A stretch of DNA of 17,251 nucleotides, taken from positions 1 through 17,251 of the forward strand of contig MGYH01000007.1 in assembly GCA_001801665.1 (NCBI GenBank). Direction: 5' to 3'. The notes beneath the pieces are model-generated. The model was given only the letters and a program-made list of their open reading frames with translations, was not told the DNA's origin and searched no databases. The position numbers and the translations under genes are program-made. Shown here in pieces: positions 1 through 7,235 of this stretch (the first letter of the stretch is position 1; each line of letters starts with the position of its first letter). The stretch comes from Gammaproteobacteria bacterium RIFCSPHIGHO2_12_FULL_45_12. GTDB taxonomy: Bacteria > Pseudomonadota > Gammaproteobacteria > DSM-16500.

Positions 1-72
1 AGCGGATATTGCCGTAAGTTCAAAAGTAAATCAACTGATTTTATGAAAAATTAGCTAAAAACCCGTGAGTGG

Positions 73-282
73 TTACAGTTCATTGGCTGCCTCAAGATGT
101 GATGCATCTAGCCTGGCAGCTAGTTTCATCACATTGTAGGCGCTAAGATCACTTTGCCAATAATATCTGGCCGCTTTAACCGCGCGTGATTCTCCTAGCC
201 ATTGATTAATAGCTTGTGGAAATTTCCACGAAGAAATATATTGACGTGTCAAATCAACAAATGACCAAGCTTTTGTAAACAC
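73..282 (-). CDS. Small hypothetical protein, 69 aa
   Basis: I do not recognise this protein. It is small, rich in Ala, Trp and Tyr, with no signal peptide or clear membrane segment, and most of it could be helical. The start is GTG at 280-282, preceded by a good ribosome-binding site (GAGG, about 8 nt upstream). A perfect TATAAT with an extended -10 TGG lies about 50 bp upstream, so it seems to have its own promoter. Together these support a real gene despite its size. It lies 91 bp downstream of an Xre/MbcA-like antitoxin gene on the same strand, in the position where a toxin partner would be expected, but it looks nothing like a RES-domain toxin. A role as partner is only a guess. Confidence 0.55.
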   Translation of the reverse strand: MFTKAWSFVDLTRQYISSWKFPQAINQWLGESRAVKAARYYWQSDLSAYNVMKLAARLDASHLEAANEL

Positions 283-334
283 GATTCTATCCTCGTTTTA
301 TGTCGTATCTTATTTATTTATAGTGCTTTTATTT

Positions 335-343
335 ATTATACCA
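335..343 (-). promoter_or_regulatory. Extended -10 promoter of the 69-aa gene
   Basis: Read on the minus strand the sequence is TGG-TATAAT, a perfect -10 box with an extended -10 element. The expected start of transcription is near 328, giving a leader of about 45 nt before the GTG at 282. No good -35 box is visible, as is usual for extended -10 promoters. Confidence 0.5.
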
Positions 344-373
344 GATAAAGGATGCTAACAGATAAGCTGATGT

Positions 374-847
374 TTAATATGTGTTTTTAAAAGAGACGGC
401 ATGATAATACTTTACGTAATCTAAATATTGTCGAATAAAAATCAAACCATCTACAGATTCACCCATCAATTTTCCAGGGATAGTATTCAATTCTGGATGC
501 AGGGTAGATAACCAACGTTGTTGATGAGTTGGATCATTAAACATAGCCTCTAAACTTCGATGAATCGCTAACAGATGGATAATTGCCTGAATATTTGGCT
601 GTAGCATTGGGCTGCTAATTGGAACGACACCATTTTTCAACCATGTATTAACCGTATTCGGCGGCAAATGAAGCGTGCTGGCAATTTTGGTGCCAGACCA
701 ATTTAGCCGGTGTTTTAGATATTCAAGTCCCTCTACCATTGCTCTGCCAGCCAACCGCGGATCAAACTTAACGGATGATGAATTCAACAGCGGAGAATCT
801 CCCCTCAGGGATTTAGGCCGCACCATTTCTGGGTTGAATGTTGGCAT
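374..847 (-). CDS. MbcA/ParS/Xre-family antitoxin-like protein
   Basis: This 157-aa protein has the layout of Xre/MbcA/ParS antitoxins. Residues about 48-77 form a helix-turn-helix-like segment (KIASTLHLPPNTVNTWLKNG), and residues about 100-150 resemble the toxin-binding domain, with FNDPTHQQRWL, PGKLMGES and IRQYLDYV. Known members repress their own operon and neutralise RES-domain toxins that consume NAD+. No RES toxin is visible on either side. The gene may be an orphan regulator, or it may work with the unknown 69-aa protein downstream. The ATG at 847 has an AGAGGG ribosome-binding site and a good sigma70-like promoter. The family call is fairly secure; the function is not. Confidence 0.7.
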   Translation of the reverse strand: MPTFNPEMVRPKSLRGDSPLLNSSSVKFDPRLAGRAMVEGLEYLKHRLNWSGTKIASTLHLPPNTVNTWLKNGVVPISSPMLQPNIQAIIHLLAIHRSLEAMFNDPTHQQRWLSTLHPELNTIPGKLMGESVDGLIFIRQYLDYVKYYHAVSFKNTY

Positions 848-873
848 AAATATTAGCCCTCTCTTTACATAAA

Positions 874-902
874 ATTAAAACCGAATCTGATCGAATATTC
901 AA
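874..902 (-). promoter_or_regulatory. Sigma70-like promoter of the Xre/MbcA-like gene
   Basis: On the minus strand there is a -35 box TTGAAT (897-902) and a -10 box TTTAAT (874-879) separated by exactly 17 bp. Transcription would start about 20 nt before the ATG at 847. A GATCGAAT-type motif lies in the spacer and could be a binding site for the encoded HTH protein, but this is inference. Confidence 0.45.
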
Positions 903-1104
903 ACAAAACAGGAATGTATTATATGTTTTATATATTTCAATAGGTTATATACGATCAATATTGACTGCTACATGCTGGCCTCACACGCTTACCCGCTAGA
1001 TTTAATACAAGTACTACACCGCTTTTGTTCATACAAAATAGTGTCCGCCCAAATCTCAAACGTGTGCCCTTTTCTGCAATGGGGTTTCCCCGGGTAAAAA
1101 ATAA

Positions 1105-1356
1105 TTAGGAATGAGTAGGCTGCCCTGCTAAGTGTTCTGCCACCCAAATCTTGATGAGTGATGTACGGGTCACTCCAATTTTAGCTGCCTCCATATCAAT
1201 TCCCTCAATGATATTGCGTGGGAAATCGATACTGATACGCTGGGAAGGAAAGCGCGCTTTAGCTGATTTAATATTCAGGTGTTTCGTTACTTCCTCTTTT
1301 TCAAAAGCTGCATCGAAATCAGCAGCGTTAATTTTCTTATGTTTTGATGATTTCAT
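1105..1356 (-). CDS. brnA: BrnA/CopG-type ribbon-helix-helix antitoxin
   Basis: This 83-aa protein is the antitoxin of a BrnT/BrnA-type pair. Its N-terminal half is charged (KHKKINAADFDAAF..EEVTKHLNIKSAKAR). The C-terminal half is a ribbon-helix-helix fold: a strand (QRISIDFP) followed by IIEGIDMEAAKIGVTRTSLIKIWVAEHL, the form common in CopG-type antitoxins paired with BrnT. In known systems the dimer binds the operon promoter and wraps the toxin. The ATG at 1356 has a GAGG ribosome-binding site 9 nt upstream and lies inside the last 20 bp of the toxin gene, so translation of the two is probably coupled. Toxin-first order is usual for brnTA. Confidence 0.85.
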   Translation of the reverse strand: MKSSKHKKINAADFDAAFEKEEVTKHLNIKSAKARFPSQRISIDFPRNIIEGIDMEAAKIGVTRTSLIKIWVAEHLAGQPTHS

Positions 1357-1606
1357 GGTAAATTTCCTCTTCTGTTTTTCTGCTACGCCGCGCCGATATT
1401 AAACGAATTGCATTACCCCTTAAGGTGTAAATGCATGAATAAAATTTGCCGTTAAGTTTGCCAATAACCATAAAACGCGGCTCGTCAATGGTTCTTGCTT
1501 CAACTTCCACTGACGGCACCTGCCATAATTCCTTCGCCTCTTCTAAAGAAATGTCGTGCTTTGCTTTATTAGTAGCCGATTTATTTTTATCATATGCGAA
1601 TTTCAT
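1337..1606 (-). CDS. brnT: BrnT-family ribonuclease toxin
   Basis: This 89-aa protein matches the BrnT toxin family over its full length. It starts MKFAYDKNKSATNKAKHDISLEEAKELW, continues with DEPRFMVIGKLNGKFYSCIYTLRGNAIRLISARRS, and ends in an acidic E-rich helix. BrnT has a RelE-like fold and inhibits translation as a ribonuclease in characterised members (Brucella). The KH and IRLISARR motifs are intact and nothing suggests decay. It overlaps the antitoxin gene by 20 bp. There is no well-spaced Shine-Dalgarno sequence: AAGG is almost adjacent to the ATG. The best promoter candidate places the transcript start very close to the ATG, so the message may be leaderless or nearly so. Confidence 0.9.
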   Translation of the reverse strand: MKFAYDKNKSATNKAKHDISLEEAKELWQVPSVEVEARTIDEPRFMVIGKLNGKFYSCIYTLRGNAIRLISARRSRKTEEEIYHEIIKT

Positions 1607-1612
1607 GCCTTT

Positions 1613-1641
1613 ATAATATTAAAATAGCACATAATTAGCAA
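1613..1641 (-). promoter_or_regulatory. Candidate promoter of brnTA
   Basis: On the minus strand TTGCTA (1636-1641) and TATTAT (1613-1618) are separated by 17 bp. Only 6 nt lie between this -10 box and the brnT start codon, so the mRNA would begin at or next to the ATG. An overlapping alternative, TGC-TATTTT slightly upstream, would give a short leader. The region is very AT-rich, so chance matches are likely. Confidence 0.35.
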
Positions 1642-1818
1642 TATTTTGACATGATTTTAGCTAACATTTATATGTTGTTGATAAATTGCGTATTATTTTT
1701 AAAAAGCCATCAGCGAGGGCATGCTGCATAACCGAATCCAAGCGAAATAGCAGTAGGGCGATTAGGCGCGCAGTGCCTTGATGCCGTGCCAGATGATTTC
1801 CAATCCAATGCATAGATT

Positions 1819-1839
1819 CAAAAATGCGGCAAGCCGCAT
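1819..1839 (-). terminator. Rho-independent terminator of the hydrolase/MFS operon
   Basis: Just 6 nt past the stop codon of the distal MFS gene, the minus strand carries ATGCGGC-TT-GCCGCAT followed by a run of five T residues. It folds as a 6-bp GC-rich stem with a tetraloop. It closes the three-gene operon to its right. Confidence 0.7.
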
Positions 1840-1845
1840 ATTGTG

Positions 1846-3111
1846 TCAGCTTGCCACAGGTTCTGCTGAAATGAGAGGTGTTTTATCGAGGAAAAAAGTC
1901 AATAGATAGGCGAGTAACAATCCAGATGACAAGGTCAGAAAGGCATGTTGATAGGCGGATAATGAGAGTGAAGGCTCGGCATGTAGCAGCCAGCCAATCA
2001 AGGGTTGAAAAAAGGGAGGACCAATGAAAATGCACATCATGTTGATAAAAGCCATGGCAGTGCCACGCATGTGAGGGGGTGTGATGCCCTGCATTAGTGA
2101 AAAAGGAACAACATAGGCGCCTGAAAAAAAGCCCAAGGCAAAAAACAGAAAATGCATGAAGGTCATGGTGAGGGTGATGGGAAGGTAGAGGATGGCCAAA
2201 AAGATTAATAAGGTCAAAAGGCTGCAAAGCTGCATGATTTGTCTTGGCTTCCCGAGCCTTGTCGATAAAGACCCTATAAAAGGCGCACCCAGTCCCGCGC
2301 CAATAAAAATCATGGCGCTGATGGATGCAATGTCTGCCAGTTGCAGGTGGTAGTACGTTTTTAAAAATGGAATGGACCAGAAGGAAGCGAAGGTTGCGAT
2401 GAGGCTAAAAAGCAGGCCAGCATAAATGCCATTTAGCCAGACTTGTGATTGTTTTAACATGAAACGAATATCCGCGAATGTTTTTTGCCATGTTTTTTGA
2501 GTTTGGCTTGGCGGCAGACTGGGCACGGAGTCGACTTTGTTTTGAACCAGATAATGTGCTGCCAAGGCAACCAGCATGGCGAGCGCGGCCAGCATGATCA
2601 TGCTGTAACGCCATCCAAAATGGGTGAGGCTAATCGGCAAGATTAGCTGGCTTGCAGCACCGCCAAGCATGCAGAGCATCTCGGTTAATCCAGCGACTAA
2701 TGCAAAATATTTTTCCGGCAAACTGCGCGCAGCAAGATAAAAGGCAACAATAATGTTTGGTGCGGCAAAAAGCCCCATTGCCATGCGTGTCACGGCGGCA
2801 GACCAAGGGGAGGTGGTGATGGAAAAGAGCAGGCATAGGAGCGCGAGACTGATTTGAGAGGCCATGAGAATGCGTCTTGGTTCAAAACGATCAATCAGGA
2901 TTCCGGCTGGAATTTGGCAAAACAGATAGGTATAAAAAAAACTGGATGAGAGCAGGCTCACGCCAAATGAACTGATCGCAAAGGCTTTGCTCAACCCCGG
3001 AATCATGACGCTGGGTGAGGTTTGCAATAACGCTTGAAACAAGCTTGCGATGCCCGCTACCAGCCAGCCCAGCCAAGGTAAAAGATGTCTGAATGAGCGC
3101 GTTGTTGACAT
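1846..3111 (-). CDS. MFS transporter, 421 aa (second of the operon)
   Basis: This is a 12-TM major facilitator superfamily carrier. Hydrophobic helices run from about residue 12 to 410. The cytoplasmic motif-A loop GILIDRFEPRR lies at about 70-80, between TM2 and TM3, and a central polar loop lies at about 195-215. The SPSVMIPGL segment after TM1 recalls carriers of amino acids or small metabolites in intracellular gammaproteobacteria, but substrate cannot be read from sequence. The ATG at 3111 is preceded by AAGGAT about 8 nt upstream. It follows the other MFS gene by 26 bp and is transcribed with it and with the AstE-like hydrolase. The two MFS proteins are clearly different from each other and are not a recent duplication. 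Confidence 0.85.
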   Translation of the reverse strand: MSTTRSFRHLLPWLGWLVAGIASLFQALLQTSPSVMIPGLSKAFAISSFGVSLLSSSFFYTYLFCQIPAGILIDRFEPRRILMASQISLALLCLLFSITTSPWSAAVTRMAMGLFAAPNIIVAFYLAARSLPEKYFALVAGLTEMLCMLGGAASQLILPISLTHFGWRYSMIMLAALAMLVALAAHYLVQNKVDSVPSLPPSQTQKTWQKTFADIRFMLKQSQVWLNGIYAGLLFSLIATFASFWSIPFLKTYYHLQLADIASISAMIFIGAGLGAPFIGSLSTRLGKPRQIMQLCSLLTLLIFLAILYLPITLTMTFMHFLFFALGFFSGAYVVPFSLMQGITPPHMRGTAMAFINMMCIFIGPPFFQPLIGWLLHAEPSLSLSAYQHAFLTLSSGLLLAYLLTFFLDKTPLISAEPVAS

Positions 3112-3137
3112 TGGTTACATCCTTCAGAAGCAAAGGG

Positions 3138-4445
3138 TTAAGGGTGCGCGCTTGCCGTGTCCAAATGAGGAATGATGACCTCCGCTTTGGAGCGGCAATA
3201 CGTTTCTTCAATGAAGAAAATAGCGACCACCAGCGCGGCTAAATGTAAAATGGGCATGATGCTGAACCCATAATAAAAATCTTGTGATTGAAAATGAATG
3301 CCGTGATGGTTCGCTGTCAATCCAATGATAAAGCCAACCAGCGGTGGTATAAAAACATTAAATAAAATAACGGCACTATTATTCAAGCCAAATGCTGTCG
3401 CGCGGGTGGCATTGTCAGCATGTTCAGAAATGGTTGCACAGGCGAGCGACTGACCCGCTGCGGCAACACCAAGACAGGCAAATAAAGCTGTGTAAATATA
3501 AAGGGAGTTTGCATGGACGAAGACGATTCCACTCGTTGCAAGCACACCCATTGCGGCGCATGCCGTTAAAAGGCTTTTCCGTTTTTTAAAAAAGTCCGAC
3601 ATCAGTCCAAGGGTTAAGCATCCTAGGGCATAGCCAAGCCAGGCAACCGAAATGGTGTTGGCAGAGCTTGTTTGTGAGTAGCCGTGGGCTTGCAGGTAGA
3701 TGGTGCCCCAAACTGCCCCTAATAGTGCCATCGGGCTATAAATAAAGGCGGAATAAAGGGAAACAGCCATGATTTGAGGGTTTTTAAGCAATCGCCGGAG
3801 ACGTATTTTAAAAGGCTCCTGATGTCGCAAGATAATAAATTGTTGTTTTTTTCTGGCAGTGGTATTTTTCACAAAAAGGAAGATGAGCAGGGTTAAGACG
3901 GTGCCAGCGAGACCAATGTTGGTCAATAATAAACGCCAGTTTCCATTTAAGATGGCAAGCAGGCAGGCAAGTGGCCCTGCTGAAAGGAGCGGCCCCATGG
4001 TGCCTATGAATTGTGACAGGCCAGAGAAGAATGCAAAATTTTTACGTGGGAACCAGATCGCCACGATGGTTAGCAGGCAAATAAAACCAAAAGAGGAGCC
4101 AAGTCCCATGACAATTCTGCAGATAAAGGCTTGCGTAAAGGTGGTTGAGAAGGACAGTCCAAAAACAGAGAGAGTGCACAGGATGGCTGCCACAATCAGC
4201 GAATGACGAATGCCAAATTTATCGACAAGGATGCCAACGGGGACTTGCATGATGCCATAGGCTAGATAGTAAGCAGAGCCAATGATGGCAAATAAACCCG
4301 CGCTTAAATGTAAATCCGCAATGACTTGAGTGGCGATGGTGCCAACGAGCGCGCGCAGAAAGAATTCATAAAGAAAAAAGCCTGCGGCCAATAACCAGAT
4401 GATTGTCCCTAATAATGAGATGGGAGTCGATTGTCTGGTTTTCAT
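3138..4445 (-). CDS. MFS transporter, 435 aa (first of the operon)
   Basis: This is a 12-TM major facilitator superfamily carrier in the inner membrane. TM1 begins near residue 11. Motif A, GILVDKFGIR, is at 71-80; a helix-rich N-half is followed by a basic loop at about 210-230 (KNTTARKKQQ) and a second six-helix half. I chose the start at 4445 (MKTRQ) because it has a GGAG ribosome-binding site 6 nt upstream and overlaps the hydrolase stop codon as ATGA, a sign of translational coupling. A longer frame reaching 4499 would lie inside the hydrolase gene and adds a polar, non-membrane tail. Substrate is unknown. Linkage to an amide or peptide hydrolase suggests uptake or export of an amino-acid derivative, which is inference. 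Confidence 0.85.
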   Translation of the reverse strand: MKTRQSTPISLLGTIIWLLAAGFFLYEFFLRALVGTIATQVIADLHLSAGLFAIIGSAYYLAYGIMQVPVGILVDKFGIRHSLIVAAILCTLSVFGLSFSTTFTQAFICRIVMGLGSSFGFICLLTIVAIWFPRKNFAFFSGLSQFIGTMGPLLSAGPLACLLAILNGNWRLLLTNIGLAGTVLTLLIFLFVKNTTARKKQQFIILRHQEPFKIRLRRLLKNPQIMAVSLYSAFIYSPMALLGAVWGTIYLQAHGYSQTSSANTISVAWLGYALGCLTLGLMSDFFKKRKSLLTACAAMGVLATSGIVFVHANSLYIYTALFACLGVAAAGQSLACATISEHADNATRATAFGLNNSAVILFNVFIPPLVGFIIGLTANHHGIHFQSQDFYYGFSIMPILHLAALVVAIFFIEETYCRSKAEVIIPHLDTASAHP

Positions 4446-5491
4446 TGGTTCTCCGTTGTGCTGTCTGCCGGAATTTCGATGACCGTGTCGTTTTCCCATT
4501 CTTTCAAGTGGCTCTCGATTTGTTGCATTTCAGGAAAAATAGCTAATTGAACAATTTCTTCGCCTTCATGTACCAGGGGTAAATTGTTTTTTCCAATGAT
4601 GATGCCCTCGTGCGGGCTTCTGATGTGGGTATCACTGCTGACGCCAAATGGATCTTTGAGAATGCTTAATATCTCACCCTTTGCGATATGTTGGCCAAGC
4701 TTGTATCTGGATTGGCTGATACCGCTTGAAGGTGAGTGTATCCAAGCATAATTTTCAGCAAAAAAACTTTTAAGTTCATTTGTTTTTTTAGTCGTTCTTT
4801 CAGGCAGCATCCCCAGTTTTCGCATGACATTGATAATCCCCTGTATGCCAATCTTGATGGTGTACTCATCAAATCGCATGGCTTCTCCCGCTTCATACAG
4901 AAGATAAGGAATGTGATTTTTTTGTGCATAATGTCGCAGCGAGCCAACAGGCGGAATGGCGTTTAGCACGACAGGTGTATTAAAGGCGCGAGCAAGATGC
5001 TTTAAATTTTCATCCTGAAAGTTAATATAAATTTGCGGTAAATTGCTGTAATTAAGGGCTCCGGTTTGCAAGTCAATGCAATAGTCTGCCTTGTCAAAAA
5101 TTTCACTCGTAAACAGGTGTGCGATGCGAGCGGCATGTGATCCGTGTTCGCTGCCAGGAAAGGTGGTATCAAGGTCAATGCCGCCTCTTAATGTGCGGGA
5201 ACGATTTGTGAACCCATACACGTTCATGACCGGAATGGTAATTAAGGTGCCCGCTATTTTTTTGAGGGCAGGAAGGGTGAATAAACGGTTAATGATTTCG
5301 GTGCCATTAATTTCGTTGCCATGCATGGCCGCGATGACAATCAGCGTGGGGCCTGCTTGTTTGCCATGACAAATTTTAATGGGCAAATATAATGGCGCGC
5401 AACTAAAGAGTGCTGGCAATGGCATTGCCATGGTAAGTGTTTCACCCGGGTGGATCGCTTCATTGCAAATTTTCATGCTTAGGTTTTTCAT
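4442..5491 (-). CDS. Divergent AstE/aspartoacylase-family hydrolase
   Basis: This protein (349 aa from the ATG at 5491) belongs to the succinylglutamate desuccinylase/aspartoacylase branch of M14-like zinc hydrolases. It keeps the zinc motif HGNE (H57, E60) and a Glu in the usual late position (LLYEAGE, about 200-203). It also has the C-terminal barrel domain (about 265-335; lGQHIAKGEILSIL..HEGIIIG). Two normally conserved spots differ: DLHTG is DLQTG (Gln142 in place of the third zinc-binding His), and DLNRxFPG is DLDTTFPG (no Arg). Activity or substrate may therefore be altered. The start at 5491 has AGGA just upstream; a TTG at 5518 has no ribosome-binding site. The gene leads an operon with two MFS carriers. 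The substrate is probably an N-acyl amino acid or similar amide, but this is uncertain. Confidence 0.75.
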   Translation of the reverse strand: MKNLSMKICNEAIHPGETLTMAMPLPALFSCAPLYLPIKICHGKQAGPTLIVIAAMHGNEINGTEIINRLFTLPALKKIAGTLITIPVMNVYGFTNRSRTLRGGIDLDTTFPGSEHGSHAARIAHLFTSEIFDKADYCIDLQTGALNYSNLPQIYINFQDENLKHLARAFNTPVVLNAIPPVGSLRHYAQKNHIPYLLYEAGEAMRFDEYTIKIGIQGIINVMRKLGMLPERTTKKTNELKSFFAENYAWIHSPSSGISQSRYKLGQHIAKGEILSILKDPFGVSSDTHIRSPHEGIIIGKNNLPLVHEGEEIVQLAIFPEMQQIESHLKEWENDTVIEIPADSTTENQ

Positions 5492-5712
5492 GAGTCCTGA
5501 TAGTACTGTCAATGACAACGTTGTTAATATTAAAGATTATTTTTGTAATTTTCGGCGTGTCGGAATAAGATGATCAAGTGTAACTGATTGATATTTTATC
5601 TATTTTGAATTAAGATAAGGCATTGTAGCATCATATTGACGTTGATACAAAAACAAAGCATGAAAATTTTTTTGATTAAGACGTTCATTCAATAGGATAT
5701 GAGGCTTTTTGT

Positions 5713-7008
5713 ATGCTTGAAGCGCTTGCTGGTACACTTAAAACCACGGTTCAGCAAAATATATCCTTGTTTGGGCTGCGTCCTGATATCGCCATTTGGC
5801 TATGGTTTGCCATGTTGATGGCGGGTATTGGCCTTGCGAGCTTGATCCTTTTTTATGTGTCACGTTTCATCGCTTTAAAATTTGTCGCCAATCTAATACG
5901 AAACGGTAAATTTCCCTGGATTAACGTGGCGAATCAATGCAAGGTGTTTGATAAGCTTATCTGGTTTGTGCCCTTGTTGTTCCTCTATGTTGCCATGCCA
6001 TTAATGACATTGATAAACCTGTCTGATATGGAAATAATGGTGTCAGTGATACAACAAATACTGATGATTGTCATGATTGGCTTGGGTGTTTTTGTGACCT
6101 CAGCCATGTTAAACAGCATTAATGCGATCTATCACCAGATGGCTATTGCAAGGCAATACTCGATCAAGAGCTACATTCAATTTATCAAGATGATCGTTTA
6201 TCTGTTCGGAATGGTATTGATTGTGTCAGCCTTACTGGATAAGTCGCCCGCTTACCTGTTGACGGGTCTTGGTGCCATGACGGCCATTGGCATGTTAGTG
6301 TTTAAGGATTCTATTCTGGGCATGGTCGCGAGCATTCAAATGACCGCCTATGATATTGTTAGAGTGGGTGACTGGATTGAAATTCCCGATTTTGGCGCAG
6401 ACGGTACAGTACTCGATATCTCACTCAATACCATTAAGGTGAGGAACTTTGATAATACCATCGTGACCATTCCAAGTTACGTCATTTTAACAAATGGGAT
6501 CAAAAATTGGCGCGGCATGAAAGAGTCAGGCGGCCGACGCATCAAACGTTCATTTTTTGTGGATGTGAATAGCATAAAATTTTGTGATAGCGCATTAATT
6601 GAAAAAATTAGCCGGATTGGACTGTTGAAATCGACATTGTCAGCCTTGCTGGGTAATCAGGACGAAAACCGTGCCATGATGAATGAGGGCATTACGGCTG
6701 TTTTTCAAACAGATCATTGTGTGACAAACTTAACGGTGTTTCGAACCTATCTTGAATTATATCTGAAACAGCATCCGCGTATTCATTCACAAATGACGCT
6801 TCTGGTGCGTGAGTTACAGGATCAAGGATCAGGGATTCCAGTTGAATTATATGTGTTTACCAGCGATACAGACTGGAATATTTATGAAAGCGTTCAGGCG
6901 GAAATATTCGATCACATTTTTGCCGTCTTACCTCTGTTTGATTTGATGGCTTTTCAGCATCTGTCAGGGCCTGTCAATCAGACAGCTTTGCCTCATTCGG
7001 CAAACTAA
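5713..7008 (+). CDS. ybdG: YbdG/MscM-type mechanosensitive channel
   Basis: This 431-aa inner-membrane protein is an MscS-superfamily channel of the YbdG type, close to the E. coli length of about 415. Five hydrophobic helices occupy roughly 27-50, 80-101, 108-133, 157-176 and the pore helix 180-208. The MscS beta-domain follows (YDIVRVGDWIEIPDFGADGTVLDISLNTIKV..PSYVILTNGIKNW, about 213-265), and then the RGMKESGGRRIKRS signature typical of YbdG. These channels open on mild osmotic downshock and release solutes. The ATG has GAGG 8 nt upstream. It is divergent from the hydrolase/MFS operon. Family identity is secure; the symbol is by analogy with E. coli. Confidence 0.88.
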   Translation: MLEALAGTLKTTVQQNISLFGLRPDIAIWLWFAMLMAGIGLASLILFYVSRFIALKFVANLIRNGKFPWINVANQCKVFDKLIWFVPLLFLYVAMPLMTLINLSDMEIMVSVIQQILMIVMIGLGVFVTSAMLNSINAIYHQMAIARQYSIKSYIQFIKMIVYLFGMVLIVSALLDKSPAYLLTGLGAMTAIGMLVFKDSILGMVASIQMTAYDIVRVGDWIEIPDFGADGTVLDISLNTIKVRNFDNTIVTIPSYVILTNGIKNWRGMKESGGRRIKRSFFVDVNSIKFCDSALIEKISRIGLLKSTLSALLGNQDENRAMMNEGITAVFQTDHCVTNLTVFRTYLELYLKQHPRIHSQMTLLVRELQDQGSGIPVELYVFTSDTDWNIYESVQAEIFDHIFAVLPLFDLMAFQHLSGPVNQTALPHSAN

Positions 7009-7063
7009 TTTAACGTCAGTATTGTCTAAGATCAGTTTAAGGCTTTGAAACATATTAGAATTT

Positions 7064-7083
7064 GTCATTCCCGCCTTCGCGGA
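7064..7083. repeat. Partial REP-like element (GTCATTCCCGC family)
   Basis: This stretch starts with GTCATTCCCGCC and resembles half of the REP-like unit that appears twice in inverted orientation at 11522-11609. It stops at the edge of an IS-end-like sequence (7084-7102), as though cut there. Confidence 0.4.
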
Positions 7084-7102
7084 GGCTTTGTTGCATCAAT
7101 CC
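7084..7102 (+). repeat. Solo IS-end-like sequence (IS5/IS903 type)
   Basis: GGCTTTGTTGCATCAATCC resembles the terminal inverted repeat of IS5-family (IS903-group) elements, which commonly begin GGCTTTGTTG. No transposase remains next to it. A similar sequence in inverted orientation lies at 14219-14238 (15 of 18 positions match). It may be a relic or a chance match. Confidence 0.3.
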
Positions 7103-7109
7103 AAACTGG

Positions 7110-7190
7110 GTAGGGTGGATTAGGCGTTTTTTGCCGTAATCCACCAAATTGGTGGATTACGACGCAAAAAGCGCGTCTAATCCACCCTAC
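7110..7190. repeat. 81-bp palindromic intergenic repeat
   Basis: The outer arms (GTAGGGTGGATTA at 7110-7122 and its complement at 7178-7190) match over 13 bp. An inner pair (GTAATCCACC at 7136-7145 and its complement at 7151-7160) matches over 10 bp around AAATT, and the region between pairs imperfectly. GTAGGGTGGATTA-type palindromes are dispersed in many proteobacterial genomes. Here it sits between the ends of convergent genes (ybdG and the receiver protein) and could act as a transcription barrier on both strands. Confidence 0.7.
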
Positions 7191-7235
7191 ATTGACATCA
7201 AATGAGGTATTCTGTAAAATATTTTACAGGCCATG

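Noticed and set aside
1..72. Short open frames entering from the left edge on the plus strand (for example one ending at a TAG near 54)
   Set aside because: Fewer than 20 codons are visible, with no recognisable motif, so a gene end cannot be claimed.
1762..1839. A 25-codon minus-strand frame in phase with the MFS gene just after its TGA, with a hydrophobic product whose end (GLEIIWHGIKAL) vaguely resembles tails of transposases or LysE-type exporters
   Set aside because: It overlaps the terminator stem, has no ribosome-binding site, and is too short for a family call. Stop-codon read-through cannot be supported from sequence alone.
4446..4499. 18-residue N-terminal extension of the first MFS protein
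   Set aside because: It lies wholly inside the hydrolase gene, has no ribosome-binding site and is polar. The ATGA-coupled start is better.
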